Counted from the stretch's first letter, positions 27,115 through 39,249 are shown. The stretch is DNA of 64,000 nt from Phenylobacterium sp. (GCF_022402485.1 NZ_JAKRSA010000030.1:1-64000), one strand, 5' to 3'. Notes: generated from the sequence alone by a model not told the origin. Made by a program: numbers and translations.

Positions 27115-30100
27115 CTACTCGGCGGCCAGGGCCTCGGCCTGACGAAGGTCCACCGAGACCAGTTGCGACACCCCGCGCTCGGCCATGGTCACCCCAAACA
27201 GCCGGTCCATGCGGGCCATGGTCACAGGATTGTGGGTGATGGCGATGAACCGGGTCTCTGTGCGGCTGCGCATCTCGTCGAGCATATTGCAGAACCGGTC
27301 GACATTGGCGTCGTCCAGGGGCGCGTCGACCTCATCAAGGACACAGATCGGCGCAGGGTTGGCCAGGAAGACCGCGAAGATCAGGGCGGCAGCTGTCAGG
27401 GCCTGCTCGCCGCCGCTCATCAGGCTCATGGTGGCCATGCGTTTGCCCGGCGGGCAGGCGTAGATCTCCAAGCCTGCCTCCAGAGGGTCCTCGGACTCCA
27501 CCAGGCGAAGCTCCGCCTGGCCCCCTTCGAACAGGGTCTGAAACAGGGTCTTGAAGTGGCCGTTGATCACGTCAAAGGCGGCGACCAGGCGTTCACGGCC
27601 CTCGCTGTTCAGCTCATCAATGCCCTGACGCAGGCGGGCGATGGCACCGGTCAGATCGGCGCGCTCGGTCTGCATGGTCTCAAGCCGGGCAGCACTCTCG
27701 CGGGCCTCGTCCTCGGCTCGCAGATTGACGGGGCCAATCGATTCTCTCTGGCGTTCGAGCGCCGAGAGATGCGCCTCCAGGCCGCCGGCGTCTGCGGGAA
27801 TGGCCACGGCCTCGTCGGCCAGGCGTCGGGCCAGGGCGTCCGGGTCCAGCCGGGTGGTCTCAAGAATCTGGTCGGCCAGTTCCCCTAGTCGCTGAAGTGC
27901 GGCTTCGAGGCGGGCGTCCAAGGCGACGCGGCTCTCCCGCGCCTGGGCGGCGGCGGCGTCAGCGGCCCTCAGCGCACGCTCGGCCTCGCTGCGGGCGGCC
28001 TCTCCGGCCTGCAGGGCATCATGGGTCTGGCTCCGGCGGGTTTCGGCGGCGGCGAACGCATCGAGCAAGGCTATGCGGCGGCTCTCGAGCTGCTGGGGCG
28101 CCTGCCGCGCTAAATCCAGGACGCCCAGGGCGCGAACCCGATCGGCCTCCAGGACCGCCAGCCGCTGGGCGGCACCCTCAGCCCGACGGGCCCAGTCGTC
28201 TCTTTCGCGGGTCAGAGTCGCCAGGCGGCGGGCTCGACCATCCTTCTCTCGGGTCTCCACATCCAGGGCCGAACGGGCCGCGGCTGCGGCTTCCCGGGCC
28301 GGGCCAGCGCGATGGCGGGCCTCTATGAGCGCAGCGCTCAGATCCTGGCCGGCACCGCCTGTGTCCACCTCGGCCAGCACCAAGGCCTGCTGAGATTCGG
28401 CTTCCGCCAATTCGGCGGTGAACCGCCCGATCATATCGTCAAGGGACTGGGCCTGGGCCTCCCGCCGGGCGTCCTCCCGCTCCAGACGCTCTAGAACGCT
28501 TCGGGCCTGGCCCAGGCGTTGTTCGCAGGCGGGGGGCTCGCGACGGGCGGCCTTCTGAGCAGCCTCTGCGTCAGCCAGCGCCCCACGGGCGGCGGTCAGG
28601 GCGTCTCTGGCCAGCTGGGCGACTGGCGCCAGGGCTTCGAGCTCGGCCTCCACCTCGGCCAGGCGAGACTTCTGTTCCAGGCGCACGGCGGCAGGCTTCT
28701 TGGCCTCCGCCCGGGCGGTGAAGCCATCCCAGCGCCAGAGGTCGCCCTCCCGCGACACCAGCCGACAGCCCGGCGAAATCCGTTGCGCCAGGGCCGCGCC
28801 ATGCGACCGGTCCACCAGGGCCACATAGGCCAGCCGGGCGGCCAGCTGCGGCGGTGCCTGCACATGGTCTGCCAGGGGTGAGACCCCAGGGGGCCAGACG
28901 GGAGCTTGGGCGGTTCCTCCAGCCCAATGGGCCGGCGCCTTGGGGTCCAGGGCGGCCTCAAGATCATCCCCCAGGGCGGCCGCCAGGGCCATTTCATAGC
29001 CCCGTGCGGGGGCTATGGCATCCAGGGCCGGGGCGAAGCCACCGCGCAGCTGGGGGGCGACGATCTGGGCCAGGGCCCTGGCCTCGGCGGTGAGGCGCGA
29101 AACCTGTTCGTCCTGGCGCCGGGCGGCTTCCCGAGCTGCAGCCTCGGCCGCCTGAGCCGCAGCCTGGGCCTCCTCAGCGGCGGTCTGGCCCTGGCGGGCA
29201 ACGGTCAGGGCCGCCAGGGCCTGCTCGAACTGACCCCTGGCCTCGGCCATCTGCGGGCTTTCCAGGGGACCCAGGGCGGCGCGCTCGGTGCGGGTCTGTT
29301 CCAGGGTCCTGCGGCTACGGGCGACCCGGGTTTCGGCTTCGCTGATTCGGGCTGTGGCCGCGCGCCACTGGGCGTCTTCAGCGGCGACCGCGGCGGCCAG
29401 CCGCTCGACCTCGGTGTCGGTGCTTGCCCGGGCTGCTTCAGCCAGGGCCAAGGCGGCCTCCAGTTCGGGGATGCGTTCTGGGGCGGCAGACACTTCCGCC
29501 TCAAGGATAGCGATGTCATCCAACAGGCGGGCGAGGGCGGCTTGAGCGTCCTCGGCCATCTGGCTCTCACGGCCGCGATCGGCGTCGATGCGGGCGATCT
29601 CAGCCTCGCTGCGGCTGACCTCAGCGGCCAGGGCCTCGGCCTCCCGCTCAATCCGGTCCCGGTCGATGGCCAGCTTACCCAGGACGGCGGCGGCGATGGT
29701 CTCGGCGTCCCGCAGGGGTGCCAGGGCAGCGTCAGCCGCAGCCGCCGTGGTGGCCGACGTCGCTGCGGTTCGGGCGCTGGCCTCCACCTCCCGGGCGGCG
29801 GCGGCGGCTTCGGCCTTCAGCTGTTCAGCGGCCTGTTGGGCCTGGCTCCAGCGGGCCAGGAGCACTGCCCCCTGCAGGGTGCGAATCTCCGCCGACAGCC
29901 GGCGATAACGCTCGGCCTGACGGGCTTCGCGGCGCAGGCGGGCGAGCCCCCCCACAAGTTCCTGGGCCACGTCGTCCAGGCGCGCCAGATTGGCCTCAGC
30001 CGCCCTCAGCCGAAGCTCAGCTTCATGGCGCCTGGAGTGCAGGCCTGAGACCCCGGCGGCTTCTTCCAGGATCAGACGTCGGTTCTGCGGTTTGGCGGCG

Positions 30101-30558
30101 ATAAGCTCGGAGATCTGTCCCTGGCGGACCAGAGCCGGAGAATTGGAGCCGGTGGAGGCGTCTGCAAACAGCAGCTGGACGTCCCGGGCGCGGACCTCTT
30201 TGCCGTTGATGCGGTAGGTAGAGCCAGCCCCGCGATCGATCCTGCGCACCACCTCCAGCACCGGGTGGTCGTTATAGGCCGCAGGCGCCCGGCGTTCGGC
30301 ATTGTCGATGGTCAGGGTGACATCGGCATGGTTGCGGGATGGACGCTTGCCGGAGCCGGCGAAGATCACATCGTCCATGCCGCCGGCCCGCATGGCCTTG
30401 GCCGAATTGGCACCCATGACCCAGCGCAGGGCTTCCAGCAGGTTCGACTTGCCGCAGCCGTTCGGCCCGACGATCCCGGTCAGCCCCGGCTCGATCCGGA
30501 ACTCCGTCGGATCGACGAAGGACTTGAAGCCGGTCAGCCGAAGCCGCTGAAAGCGCAC
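27115..30558 (-). CDS. smc: chromosome segregation protein SMC
   Basis: A 1147-residue condensin ATPase that compacts and segregates chromosomes with ScpA/ScpB. Walker A is GPNGCGKSN (31-39); the signature [14 protein letters not shown] and Walker [15 protein letters not shown] lie near 1045-1085. Two long Ala/Arg/Glu coiled coils flank a globular hinge (about 505-640). The start is a GTG. The arms are unusually Ala-rich, which fits the base composition. Last gene of dciA-dsbA-smc, 24 bases after the DsbA-like gene. Confidence 0.96.
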   Translation of the reverse strand: MRFQRLRLTGFKSFVDPTEFRIEPGLTGIVGPNGCGKSNLLEALRWVMGANSAKAMRAGGMDDVIFAGSGKRPSRNHADVTLTIDNAERRAPAAYNDHPVLEVVRRIDRGAGSTYRINGKEVRARDVQLLFADASTGSNSPALVRQGQISELIAAKPQNRRLILEEAAGVSGLHSRRHEAELRLRAAEANLARLDDVAQELVGGLARLRREARQAERYRRLSAEIRTLQGAVLLARWSQAQQAAEQLKAEAAAAAREVEASARTAATSATTAAAADAALAPLRDAETIAAAVLGKLAIDRDRIEREAEALAAEVSRSEAEIARIDADRGRESQMAEDAQAALARLLDDIAILEAEVSAAPERIPELEAALALAEAARASTDTEVERLAAAVAAEDAQWRAATARISEAETRVARSRRTLEQTRTERAALGPLESPQMAEARGQFEQALAALTVARQGQTAAEEAQAAAQAAEAAAREAARRQDEQVSRLTAEARALAQIVAPQLRGGFAPALDAIAPARGYEMALAAALGDDLEAALDPKAPAHWAGGTAQAPVWPPGVSPLADHVQAPPQLAARLAYVALVDRSHGAALAQRISPGCRLVSREGDLWRWDGFTARAEAKKPAAVRLEQKSRLAEVEAELEALAPVAQLARDALTAARGALADAEAAQKAARREPPACEQRLGQARSVLERLEREDARREAQAQSLDDMIGRFTAELAEAESQQALVLAEVDTGGAGQDLSAALIEARHRAGPAREAAAAARSALDVETREKDGRARRLATLTRERDDWARRAEGAAQRLAVLEADRVRALGVLDLARQAPQQLESRRIALLDAFAAAETRRSQTHDALQAGEAARSEAERALRAADAAAAQARESRVALDARLEAALQRLGELADQILETTRLDPDALARRLADEAVAIPADAGGLEAHLSALERQRESIGPVNLRAEDEARESAARLETMQTERADLTGAIARLRQGIDELNSEGRERLVAAFDVINGHFKTLFQTLFEGGQAELRLVESEDPLEAGLEIYACPPGKRMATMSLMSGGEQALTAAALIFAVFLANPAPICVLDEVDAPLDDANVDRFCNMLDEMRSRTETRFIAITHNPVTMARMDRLFGVTMAERGVSQLVSVDLRQAEALAAE

Positions 30559-30581
30559 GGGCGCCTAGGTCCCCCTCAGGC

Positions 30582-31193
30582 CTATTTCTGGGCTGCGGCG
30601 ATGGCGGCGTCGATCTCGGCCATGGTCATGGCGCCTTCCTTGGCCACCTTGCCATTGATCATGATCGTCGGGGTCGAGGTGATACGAGCGTCACGCTGGG
30701 TCTTCTCGATCCGGGCGTTGAGCGCGCGCAGGCCCTCTTCATTGGAGATACAGGTCTGGAACTGCTGTTCGGTAAGGCCGGCCGAGCGCGCGACCCGCAG
30801 CAGGGTGCCGCGGACATCGCCTGTGGCGAACATGTCCTGCTGGCTGTGGAAGATGGAGTCGATGACGTTAAAGTACTTGTCCTCGCCGGCGCAGCGGGCC
30901 AGCAGGAAACCGGCTGCGGCCACCTCGGCGGGCGGGGTCAGGAACTCCTTGAAGGTGTAGTGCACCTTGCCGGTGTCGATATATTTTTCCTTCACCCCCG
31001 GGAACACATCCTTGTGGAAGCTGGCGCAGTGGACGCAGCTTAGGGAGGCGTATTCGACCATCTTCACCGGCGCATTGGGGTCGCCCATGGTCATGTCGCC
31101 ATCGGCGGCGGCGGACGATTGACCCGAGCAGGCCCCCAGAAAGAGGGTCGCGGCGGCGACGGCCATCATAAGGCGGCGGCTGAGGTTCGGCAT
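30582..31193 (-). CDS. DsbA-family thioredoxin-fold lipoprotein
   Basis: About 203 residues with a lipoprotein signal (lipobox LGAC, Cys 22) and a thioredoxin fold. The active site is CVHC (53-56) and the cis-Pro loop is TSTPTIMING. It resembles DsbA/BdbD-type thiol oxidoreductases facing the periplasm. The track start at 31214 is seven codons upstream; the inner ATG at 31193 gives a better lipoprotein signal. It lies between dciA and smc on the same strand. Confidence 0.87.
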   Translation of the reverse strand: MPNLSRRLMMAVAAATLFLGACSGQSSAAADGDMTMGDPNAPVKMVEYASLSCVHCASFHKDVFPGVKEKYIDTGKVHYTFKEFLTPPAEVAAAGFLLARCAGEDKYFNVIDSIFHSQQDMFATGDVRGTLLRVARSAGLTEQQFQTCISNEEGLRALNARIEKTQRDARITSTPTIMINGKVAKEGAMTMAEIDAAIAAAQK

Positions 31194-31302
31194 GAAGGTC
31201 GGCCCTTTGGTCATGAGAGTCCGGAAGACAAGTTAAAGCGCGATTCTCTGGGCCTGGCCCATGGCGCCTCTGGATGGCAAGAACCGCCCCGGCGGATCAA
31301 TG

Positions 31303-31863
31303 TCAACGGCGCTGGGTCCGTTGGGCGTTTCGCAGTACCCCACGCCCCAGGGCCAGCAGCGCGGCCTTGAGGGGGCCGTCCGGCGCCAGGGCCAGGCCCT
31401 GGGTCAGCTCGGCCTCCTGGGCGGCGTCGAGCGGGGCCTCCCGGCGCTTTGGCCCCTGGGCCGGGCTCACCGCCGCCGGTCGAAGGGGTCCTTGGACGAT
31501 CCGCAGGCGTTCCACCGCCCCGGAACCGAGAAAAAGGTTCACCCGGGCGAGGATCTCAGGGGCCTGATGCTGAATCAGCGACGCCGCCGGTCCGGCCACC
31601 CGGATTTCCAGGGCCGCCCCGGCCCCGTTGCGGCCCTTGACAAGCTTTACCGGCTCGGTTCGCCGGGCGATCTGTTCGCCGACGATCTCCCGCCAGCGGG
31701 CCTGCAGGGCACCGGGGCCCTGGCCAAACCGGGCGTCGAGGTCGCGGATCAGCTTGGTCAGGCCGCGCCCCGCCGGCGGCGGTGGCCGTGGCGCCGGGCG
31801 CGTGCGACGGCGCGCCAGAATCTGGCGAGTCTCTTCCAGGTCAGGGAGCGGGCGGGGGGCCAT
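31303..31863 (-). CDS. dciA: DUF721 protein, DciA-type helicase loader candidate
   Basis: 186 residues. The DUF721 core is about 30-115, with LTKLIRDLDARFGQGPGALQARWREIVGEQIARRTEP and LEIRVAGPAASLIQHQAPEILARVN. DciA is the ancestral DnaB loader in bacteria lacking DnaC. The C-terminal region (about 120-186) is an Ala/Pro-rich extension of unknown role. First gene of dciA-dsbA-smc, and divergent from mutY, with 80 bases between the starts. Confidence 0.85.
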   Translation of the reverse strand: MAPRPLPDLEETRQILARRRTRPAPRPPPPAGRGLTKLIRDLDARFGQGPGALQARWREIVGEQIARRTEPVKLVKGRNGAGAALEIRVAGPAASLIQHQAPEILARVNLFLGSGAVERLRIVQGPLRPAAVSPAQGPKRREAPLDAAQEAELTQGLALAPDGPLKAALLALGRGVLRNAQRTQRR

Positions 31864-31943
31864 GGTGGGTCAGATTACACCGAGCGCCTCGCAAGTCAGA
31901 GTCCCCCTGCCCAGGAACGGTTTGAGGCCTTAAGTCTGTAGGC

Positions 31944-32990
31944 GTGAGCCCTGAACAGATCCGCCGCCGACTTCTTGCCTGGTATGACGCCCATGCCCGG
32001 GACCTGCCGTGGCGTGTCCCGCCGGCTGCGGGCCAGGGCGGGCTGCGCTCTGATCCCTACCGAGTCTGGCTCTCGGAGGTGATGCTGCAGCAGACCACCG
32101 TCCCCCACGCGGCCCCTTACTTCCTGAAGTTCACCGCCCGATGGCCCACCGTTTCGGATCTTGCGGCAGCCCCCGATGACGAGGTGATGGCCGCCTGGGC
32201 CGGGCTTGGCTACTACGCCCGGGCCCGTAACCTGTTAGCCTGCGCCAGGGCGGTGGCCCGCGACCATGGGGGGGTGTTTCCTGGCACGGAAGCGGCCCTG
32301 CGCGCCTTGCCAGGTCTTGGCCCTTACACAGCCGCAGCTGTGGCGGCGATTGCCTTCGATGAGGCGACCAATGTGGTCGATGGCAATGTCGAGCGGGTCA
32401 TGGCCCGGCTGTTTGCCGTGGAGACGCCGCTGCCGGCCGCAAAGCCGGAGCTGAAAGCCTTGGCCGGAGACCTTGTGCGTGAGGATCGACCGGGCGACTG
32501 GGCCCAGGCGCTGATGGACCTGGGGGCTACAATCTGCCGGCCCAAGTCGCCGCTATGTGATCGCTGTCCTGTGACGGAGGCCTGTGCTGGGCACGCCACG
32601 GGGGCTCCGGAAACCTATCCGCGCAAGACGGCCAAGGCTTCCAGGCCGCACCGACATGGGGTGGCCTACATCCTGACCCGCGCCGAAACGGTGGCCCTGG
32701 TGCGCCGGCCACCCAAGGGCTTGTTGGGGGGCATGCTTGGGCTGCCCACCAGCGACTGGCGGGCAGCACCCTGGTCAGATGCCGAGGCGAGGTCGGCGGC
32801 ACCGGTACAGGCCGACTGGCGCAGCGCTGGAGAGGTGGAGCACGTCTTCACGCACTTCTCCCTCACCCTCCGACTGCTGAGGGCTGAAGGGTCGGCGGAC
32901 GGTGTGATCTGGACCGATAGGCGCGATCTGGAGGCCCTGCCCAGCCTATTCCTGAAAGCCGCCCGCGCCGGGCTGTCGAACCTGCTTTAG
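31944..32990 (+). CDS. mutY: A/G-specific adenine glycosylase
   Basis: Removes adenine mispaired with 8-oxoguanine. The catalytic Glu is in SEVMLQQTT, the helix-hairpin-helix is LPGLGPYTAAAVAAIAF followed by the catalytic Asp in VVDGNVERV, and the 4Fe-4S cysteines are in CRPKSPLCDRCPVTEAC. The C-terminal NUDIX-like domain (about 235-348) reads 8-oxoG. It starts with GTG at 31944 and runs toward ccrM; the stop codons are about 8 bases apart. Confidence 0.96.
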   Translation: MSPEQIRRRLLAWYDAHARDLPWRVPPAAGQGGLRSDPYRVWLSEVMLQQTTVPHAAPYFLKFTARWPTVSDLAAAPDDEVMAAWAGLGYYARARNLLACARAVARDHGGVFPGTEAALRALPGLGPYTAAAVAAIAFDEATNVVDGNVERVMARLFAVETPLPAAKPELKALAGDLVREDRPGDWAQALMDLGATICRPKSPLCDRCPVTEACAGHATGAPETYPRKTAKASRPHRHGVAYILTRAETVALVRRPPKGLLGGMLGLPTSDWRAAPWSDAEARSAAPVQADWRSAGEVEHVFTHFSLTLRLLRAEGSADGVIWTDRRDLEALPSLFLKAARAGLSNLL

Positions 32991-32998
32991 GGGGTGCC

Positions 32999-34123
<1,125 letters not shown>

Positions 34124-34156
34124 CTATCGTAGTGAAGGGGCCGTTTCGAAACGTGG

Positions 34157-34171
34157 TGAACGAGGAATTAA
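34157..34171 (-). promoter_or_regulatory. candidate CtrA box upstream of ccrM
   Basis: On the - strand TTAA-N7-TTCA matches the CtrA consensus TTAA-N7-TTAA at seven of eight positions. It lies about 70-85 bases upstream of the ccrM start, where CtrA acts in Caulobacter. Inferred from sequence and known biology. Confidence 0.45.
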
Positions 34172-34216
34172 GCCAAGCGCGTCCCATTGAGCCCGGTGAA
34201 CCTGGCCCTTCGGGGC

Positions 34217-34843
34217 TCATTCGCCCCGCAGCGCCTTCTGCACCGGCGCCCAGGTGGTGCGGTGAATCTCGCAGGGACCCAGGCGCGCCAGGGCGCTGAT
34301 ATGGGCTGGAGCGCCATAGCCCTTGTGGCCGGCAAAGCCATAGCCAGGGTAGCGGGCGTCCATCTCGATCATCAGCCGGTCGCGGGCCACCTTGGCCAGG
34401 ATCGAGGCTGCGGCGATGGACAGGGACTTGCCGTCCCCGCCCACCACTGTCCTGACCGGGCAGGGCAGTTGGAAAGGATAGTTGCCGTCCACCAGGGCGA
34501 AGGCTGGGGACACCCCAAGGCTCTCGACGGCGCGGCGCATGGCCAGACCTGCGGCATGCAGAATGTTGAGTTCGCTGATTTCGTCCACCGAGGCGAACCC
34601 GACTCCCCAGGCAATGGCTGAGGTCTTGATCTCGATTTCCAGACCCTCCCGGGCCCTGGCGGTCAGCTTCTTGGAGTCGTTCAGACCATGCGGAATACGC
34701 GCGGGGTCGAGGATCACGGCCCCGGCGCTCACAGGTCCCGCCCATGGGCCGCGGCCAGCCTCATCCACGCCACAGACCGGCGCGGGGCAGGCAGATTCCA
34801 GCAGGAGGTCCGGGGCTCTGAGGGCAGCCGTCTTGCGGGCCAT
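34217..34843 (-). CDS. rnhB: ribonuclease HII
   Basis: A 208-residue RNase HII that removes single ribonucleotides and RNA primers from DNA. The catalytic acids are in [14 protein letters not shown] and in VDGNYPF (Asp) and the later [16 protein letters not shown]. It starts at 34843 where the tag stop codon overlaps it by one base (TGATG). The neighbouring ORF 34104-34745 is a shadow. Downstream lies ccrM on the same strand. Confidence 0.95.
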   Translation of the reverse strand: MARKTAALRAPDLLLESACPAPVCGVDEAGRGPWAGPVSAGAVILDPARIPHGLNDSKKLTARAREGLEIEIKTSAIAWGVGFASVDEISELNILHAAGLAMRRAVESLGVSPAFALVDGNYPFQLPCPVRTVVGGDGKSLSIAAASILAKVARDRLMIEMDARYPGYGFAGHKGYGAPAHISALARLGPCEIHRTTWAPVQKALRGE

Positions 34844-35433
34844 CAGGCGCTCATCGCCGCGACTTCGTCATGCCGGAAGCAGCCGGTGAGGTGGTCATTG
34901 ACCATGCCCACCGCCTGCATGAAGGCATAGACGATCACCGGACCGACGAACTTGTAGCCCTGGGCTTTCAGCGCCTTGGACACCTCCACCGCGAGCGGCG
35001 TCTGGGCCGGGACCTGACCGATCTCGGTCCACTGGTTCTGGATCGGTTTGCCGTCGGTGAAGGTCCAGAGAAAGCTCGACAGGTCCTGACCCTTCTTGCG
35101 CATGTCCAGATAGATCCGCGCGCTGGCGATCGCCGCATCGATCTTCGCGTTGGACCGGACAATGCCGGCGTCAGCCATCAGCCGGGCGCGATCAACCTCG
35201 CCGAAGCGGGCGACGATCTCAGGATCAAAGCCCGCAAAGGCCTCGCGGAACGCCTCGCGCTTGCGCAGGATGGTGATCCAGGAGAGTCCGGCCTGGAAGC
35301 CGTCCAGCACCAGCTTTTCCCACAGCGCGCGGGCGTCGTATTCCGGCACGCCCCAGTCGGTGTCGTGATAGGCCTCATACAGCGGGTCCCCCGCCATGCC
35401 CCGCCAGCCGCATCGAATCAGGTCGCTGCTCAT
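34843..35433 (-). CDS. tag: DNA-3-methyladenine glycosylase I
   Basis: A 196-residue Tag enzyme excising 3-methyladenine. It has RCGWRG at the N-terminus with a metal-binding Cys, [26 protein letters not shown], and the late [30 protein letters not shown] with the other metal-binding residues. The ATG at 35433 is chosen over 35475; the product then matches the family length. One-base overlap with rnhB, 45 bases after ygfZ. Confidence 0.94.
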   Translation of the reverse strand: MSSDLIRCGWRGMAGDPLYEAYHDTDWGVPEYDARALWEKLVLDGFQAGLSWITILRKREAFREAFAGFDPEIVARFGEVDRARLMADAGIVRSNAKIDAAIASARIYLDMRKKGQDLSSFLWTFTDGKPIQNQWTEIGQVPAQTPLAVEVSKALKAQGYKFVGPVIVYAFMQAVGMVNDHLTGCFRHDEVAAMSA

Positions 35434-35478
35434 GGGCTGCAGTTTTGCGGCCGCAGCCCCCTGGGGCAAGCTCACCGC

Positions 35479-36303
35479 CTAGGGTTCGAGCGCCCGCTCA
35501 AACCAGTCTGGCCGCACGACCCGCACGGGGCGTCCGTCCACCGTCAGCTCAGCACCTGCGATCCGGTCCAGGCGCAGGGAGGCCATGGCCAGGCCCTTTG
35601 CGCCGCTCAGTACCTCGCCGGCTCGCAACTCGCCCGCCAGCACCTCGGCACCCGGGGGCGGCATCTCGCCCTCAAAGGTGATCGGAAGAAACCGCGTCTT
35701 CACCGTGCCCCGTCGCTTCATGCGCGAGGTGGTTTCCTGGCCGACAAAGCAGCCCTTCTTGAAGTCGATCCCGTTCAGCAGGTCGAAATTGGCCTCAATG
35801 GGATAGGTCTTCTCCACCCCCCAGTCGGCGGCGACCGGCACACCCAGGGCGTGGGCGAAGGCGACATAATCCGCTTCAGGTACTTCGGACGCGCCGTTTG
35901 GAGATGCCAAACCATAGCCCCTCCAGCCCAGGGCCGGCAGGCGGGGATCAGCCAGGCAGCCATCGCCTGGGGCGAGGTCCTCGCCGAACAGGGCTGCGAC
36001 CCCAGGCTCAATGGCGGTAATCGTCACCTTGGCCCGCAGGCGATAAATCATCAGCCGCTGCACAATCACGTCCCGGTGCTGGGCGGCCACATCCAGCCAG
36101 CAGCCCTCCGCCGTGCCGATCACGAACAGGTCGTAGAGCACCTTGCCCTGGGGGGTGAGCAGCGCGCCGAAGCGAATCTCCCCTTCGGCCAGGGTCTCGA
36201 CGTTCTGGCTGATCAGATTGTGCAGAAAGTCCCGCCAGTCGGCCCCGCCCAGGGCGATAAGGGCGCGGCTTTCCAGCCGGGCGTAGCTCAGGGTCTGGAC
36301 CAT
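35479..36303 (-). CDS. ygfZ: YgfZ/GcvT-domain folate-binding protein
   Basis: A 274-residue protein related to GcvT with the YgfZ signature KGCFVGQETTSRM (about residues 185-200). YgfZ assists maturation or repair of certain Fe-S enzymes in a folate-dependent way. The ATG at 36303 (MVQTLSYARL) is used rather than the upstream track start. It is divergent from the glycosyltransferase gene with about 60 bases between them, and precedes tag-rnhB on the same strand. Confidence 0.9.
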   Translation of the reverse strand: MVQTLSYARLESRALIALGGADWRDFLHNLISQNVETLAEGEIRFGALLTPQGKVLYDLFVIGTAEGCWLDVAAQHRDVIVQRLMIYRLRAKVTITAIEPGVAALFGEDLAPGDGCLADPRLPALGWRGYGLASPNGASEVPEADYVAFAHALGVPVAADWGVEKTYPIEANFDLLNGIDFKKGCFVGQETTSRMKRRGTVKTRFLPITFEGEMPPPGAEVLAGELRAGEVLSGAKGLAMASLRLDRIAGAELTVDGRPVRVVRPDWFERALEP

Positions 36304-36364
36304 GTCGCTCCACTTAGGATCGAGGCGGCTCGCGCGCCAGCCAAGGGACATCTATAACAAGTCC

Positions 36365-37354
36365 ATGACGCAAGGGTCGTTTCCCATTCTGTTCATCACC
36401 ACGCCCCGGATCGGGGATGCGGTGCTGTCCTCGGGGCTGATGGCCAAGCTGCGCGACGAGATCCCCCATGCGCGCTTCACCATTGTCGCGGGCCCGGCGA
36501 GCGCGCCGCTGTTTGCCGATGTGCCTGGGCTCGATGAGATCCTCACCCTGCCGAACCCGGACCGCCCCGCCCACTGGCTTTCCCTGTGGCGCCGGGTCCG
36601 ACGCCGCCGGTGGGGGCTGGTGGTCGACCTGCGGGGCTCGGCCATGGCCAGCTTCGTGCGCACCCGACGTCGGGCGATCCTGAAACCCCAGGCCGGGCCT
36701 GCAGTGCATAAGGTCATCGAAGCCGCGCGTTTGCTGAAGCTGGAGGATGATCCCCCCGCCCCGCATATCTTTCTCTCCCCCGAGACGGAGGCCGCGGCGC
36801 TATCCCTGACCGAAGGCGAGGGACCGATCCTGGCGGTGGCCCCGGCGGCGAACTGGGTGGGCAAGACCTGGCCCCTGGAGCGGTTTGCTCAACTGGCCAT
36901 TCGACTGCTGGGCGAAGGCGGCGCGCTGCAAGGGGCGCGGCTGATGGTGCTGGGCGGCCAGGAGGACGCTGGGGTCGTTGCCTCCCTGCGCCATGTGGTC
37001 CCCAAGGCGAGGTTCATCGATCTGGTGGGCAAGGCCGACCTGCTGACCAGCTATGGCGCCCTCCGGCAGGCCAGGCTGTTCGTCGGCAATGACACGGGGC
37101 TGATGCATCTGGCCGCCGCTGCTGGCGTCCCGACCCTGGGACTGTTTGGCCCCTCCGATGAAACGCTCTACGGCCCCTGGGGATCCTTCACCCAGGTCGT
37201 GCGGGGCGGGCGAACCTTCGAGCAGATTCGAGCGCAGGATCCGGAGCTGAATCAGAGTTTCTGTCACATGATGGATCTGAGTGTCGATCATGTCGCTGGG
37301 TGCGCAGATCAGTTGCTCAAAGAGACTGAGCAAACCCATAAACGCGTCGTGTGA
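36365..37354 (+). CDS. glycosyltransferase family 9 (heptosyltransferase-like)
   Basis: A 329-residue GT-B fold enzyme. It begins FPILFITTPRIGDAVLSSGL, the phosphate-near N-terminal loop, has PAANWVGKTWPLERFAQLA and the donor-binding FVGNDTGLMHLAAAAGVPTLGLFGPSD. Family 9 enzymes add heptose or similar sugars to lipid A core in the cytoplasm before export. The true acceptor is not known. The track start at 36302 overlaps ygfZ; the ATG at 36365 is preferred. Confidence 0.85.
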   Translation: MTQGSFPILFITTPRIGDAVLSSGLMAKLRDEIPHARFTIVAGPASAPLFADVPGLDEILTLPNPDRPAHWLSLWRRVRRRRWGLVVDLRGSAMASFVRTRRRAILKPQAGPAVHKVIEAARLLKLEDDPPAPHIFLSPETEAAALSLTEGEGPILAVAPAANWVGKTWPLERFAQLAIRLLGEGGALQGARLMVLGGQEDAGVVASLRHVVPKARFIDLVGKADLLTSYGALRQARLFVGNDTGLMHLAAAAGVPTLGLFGPSDETLYGPWGSFTQVVRGGRTFEQIRAQDPELNQSFCHMMDLSVDHVAGCADQLLKETEQTHKRVV

Positions 37355-37476
37355 TCTCGCCTAACGCGGAGGGCAGGCGGCGTTCCGCACCCCGGACGAG
37401 CACCGTCTGGCCGACAAGGGCCAGCCGACGCGTTCACCCCCTTTCCAGGCACCGCCGCCCGCGTCCATAAAGTCGC

Positions 37477-39249
37477 ATGGACGCAGAGCTTCGCATCGAA
37501 ACCGCCCCTTTCCGTGACCCGCGCTATGCGCCGCGGCGACTGGAGGTGGAGCGTCGGCCCGACGGGAGCCTGGTGCTCGCCAATCCGACCCCTTTTTCCC
37601 AGGCCCTTCAGACCCCGCATGAAGCCCTGCGGCACTGGAGTCAGGCCGCGCCCGATCGTGTCTGGCTGGCCGAGCGTGAGGGTAAGGGATGGCGGACCCT
37701 GACCTATGGCCAGGCCTGGCAGGCGGTGACTCAGCTGGCCGGGGGGCTGGCGGCCCGAGGCCTGACCGGGCCCCGACCGATCCTGATCCTGGCCCACAAC
37801 GGCATCGATCACGCCCTGCTGATGTATGCGGCCATGAGCCAGGGTACGCCTGTGGCACCGGTGTCGCCGCAATATGGCCTGGCGGGCGCCAATCTGGCGC
37901 GGCTGACCCACGCCTGCGAGGTGCTGCGGCCCGCAGCCGTATTCACCGAGGACGCCAAGCTGTTTGCCACGGGCTTGTCAGCGGAGATCCTGGCTGGCCT
38001 GCCAGTGGTGTCGGTCCGTAATGGCGCGGACGGCCACGTCGACTTCAGCGATCTCTATGGGGCCCCTGTGGCCCCCACGGCCCGCCCGGACCACCATGCC
38101 AAGTACCTGCTGACCTCGGGCTCCACCGGCCTGCCCAAGGCGGTGATCATCACCCAGCAGGCGCTCGCCCTGAACTCGGCCCAGATCGCCGCCTGTTTCG
38201 AGGATGACGAGCCGCCGGTGATGGTCAATTCCGCCCCCTGGAGTCACAGCCTGGGTGCCAATTCGATCCTGCACATGGGCGCCACCCGGGGCGGCAGCGT
38301 CTATATCGACGCTGGACAGCCGACGGCGGCGCGGTTTGCCGAGACGGTGCGCAACCTGCGGGAGATTGCGCCCACCTATCACAACATGGTCCCGGCCGGC
38401 TGGATGCTGCTGGTGGATGAGCTGGAGAAGGACGAGGCCCTGGCCCGCACCTTCTTTTCCCGCCTTCGCCTCATGCAGTATGGCGGCGCCAGCCTTGGCC
38501 AGGACATCAGCGACCGCATCCAGGCCGTGGCGGTGCGCACCGTGGGCGAAAAGATCAGCTTCGCCAGCGGCTATGGCGCCACCGAGACTGGACCCACGGC
38601 CTGCAACGTCCACTGGCCCAATGACCGCATGGGCCTCATCGGCCTGCCGATCCCCGGCACGGCGGTGAAGCTGGTCCCGGTGGCCGGCAAGCTGGAATTC
38701 CGGGTCAAGGGGCCGCAGGTGAGCCCAGGCTATCTGGGGCGCCCTGAGCTTTCGGCCCAGGCCTTTGATGAGGACGGCTTCTACATCCTGGGGGACGCCG
38801 CAAAGCTGGTTGATCCCGAACGCCCGGAGCTTGGCCTGTCCTTCGACGGCCGGATTTCGGAGAACTTCAAGCTGGCCAGTGGCACCTTTGTCCCTGTGGG
38901 AGAGGTGCGGATCGCCGCCCTGTCGGCCATCGGCGGGGCGGTCTCCGATGCGGTGGTCTGCGGCGAGGGTCAGGCGGCGCTTGGCCTGATGTTCTATCCC
39001 GACCCCCGCCGGGCCCGCGCCGAGATCGAGGCTGCCGTCGCCCAAGGGCTGGTCGCCTACAATGCCCAGGCCCGTGGCGGTGGGCGGATCGCCCGGGCCC
39101 TGGTGCTGGCCGATGGGCCGGACGGTGCCTCAGGGGAAATCACCGACAAGGGCTATATCGCCCAGGCGCTCGCCCGCACCCGCCGCGCCGAGGCGCTGTC
39201 GCGTCTCTTCGCTGATCCCCCGCCCGCTGATGTGATGGTGTTTGACTGA
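37477..39249 (+). CDS. feruloyl-CoA synthase-type AMP-binding enzyme
   Basis: A 590-residue ANL adenylate-forming ligase. Motifs: LTSGSTGLPKAVIITQQ (about residues 210-225), YGATETGPTACN, FYILGDAAKLVD, and a late GEITDKGYIAQ with the catalytic Lys. The N-terminal APRRLEVERRPDGSLVLANPTP block is typical of feruloyl-CoA synthase, which activates hydroxycinnamates such as ferulate. The substrate remains inferred. Its stop overlaps the start of the TPP-enzyme gene by one base, implying a shared role. Confidence 0.85.
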   Translation: MDAELRIETAPFRDPRYAPRRLEVERRPDGSLVLANPTPFSQALQTPHEALRHWSQAAPDRVWLAEREGKGWRTLTYGQAWQAVTQLAGGLAARGLTGPRPILILAHNGIDHALLMYAAMSQGTPVAPVSPQYGLAGANLARLTHACEVLRPAAVFTEDAKLFATGLSAEILAGLPVVSVRNGADGHVDFSDLYGAPVAPTARPDHHAKYLLTSGSTGLPKAVIITQQALALNSAQIAACFEDDEPPVMVNSAPWSHSLGANSILHMGATRGGSVYIDAGQPTAARFAETVRNLREIAPTYHNMVPAGWMLLVDELEKDEALARTFFSRLRLMQYGGASLGQDISDRIQAVAVRTVGEKISFASGYGATETGPTACNVHWPNDRMGLIGLPIPGTAVKLVPVAGKLEFRVKGPQVSPGYLGRPELSAQAFDEDGFYILGDAAKLVDPERPELGLSFDGRISENFKLASGTFVPVGEVRIAALSAIGGAVSDAVVCGEGQAALGLMFYPDPRRARAEIEAAVAQGLVAYNAQARGGGRIARALVLADGPDGASGEITDKGYIAQALARTRRAEALSRLFADPPPADVMVFD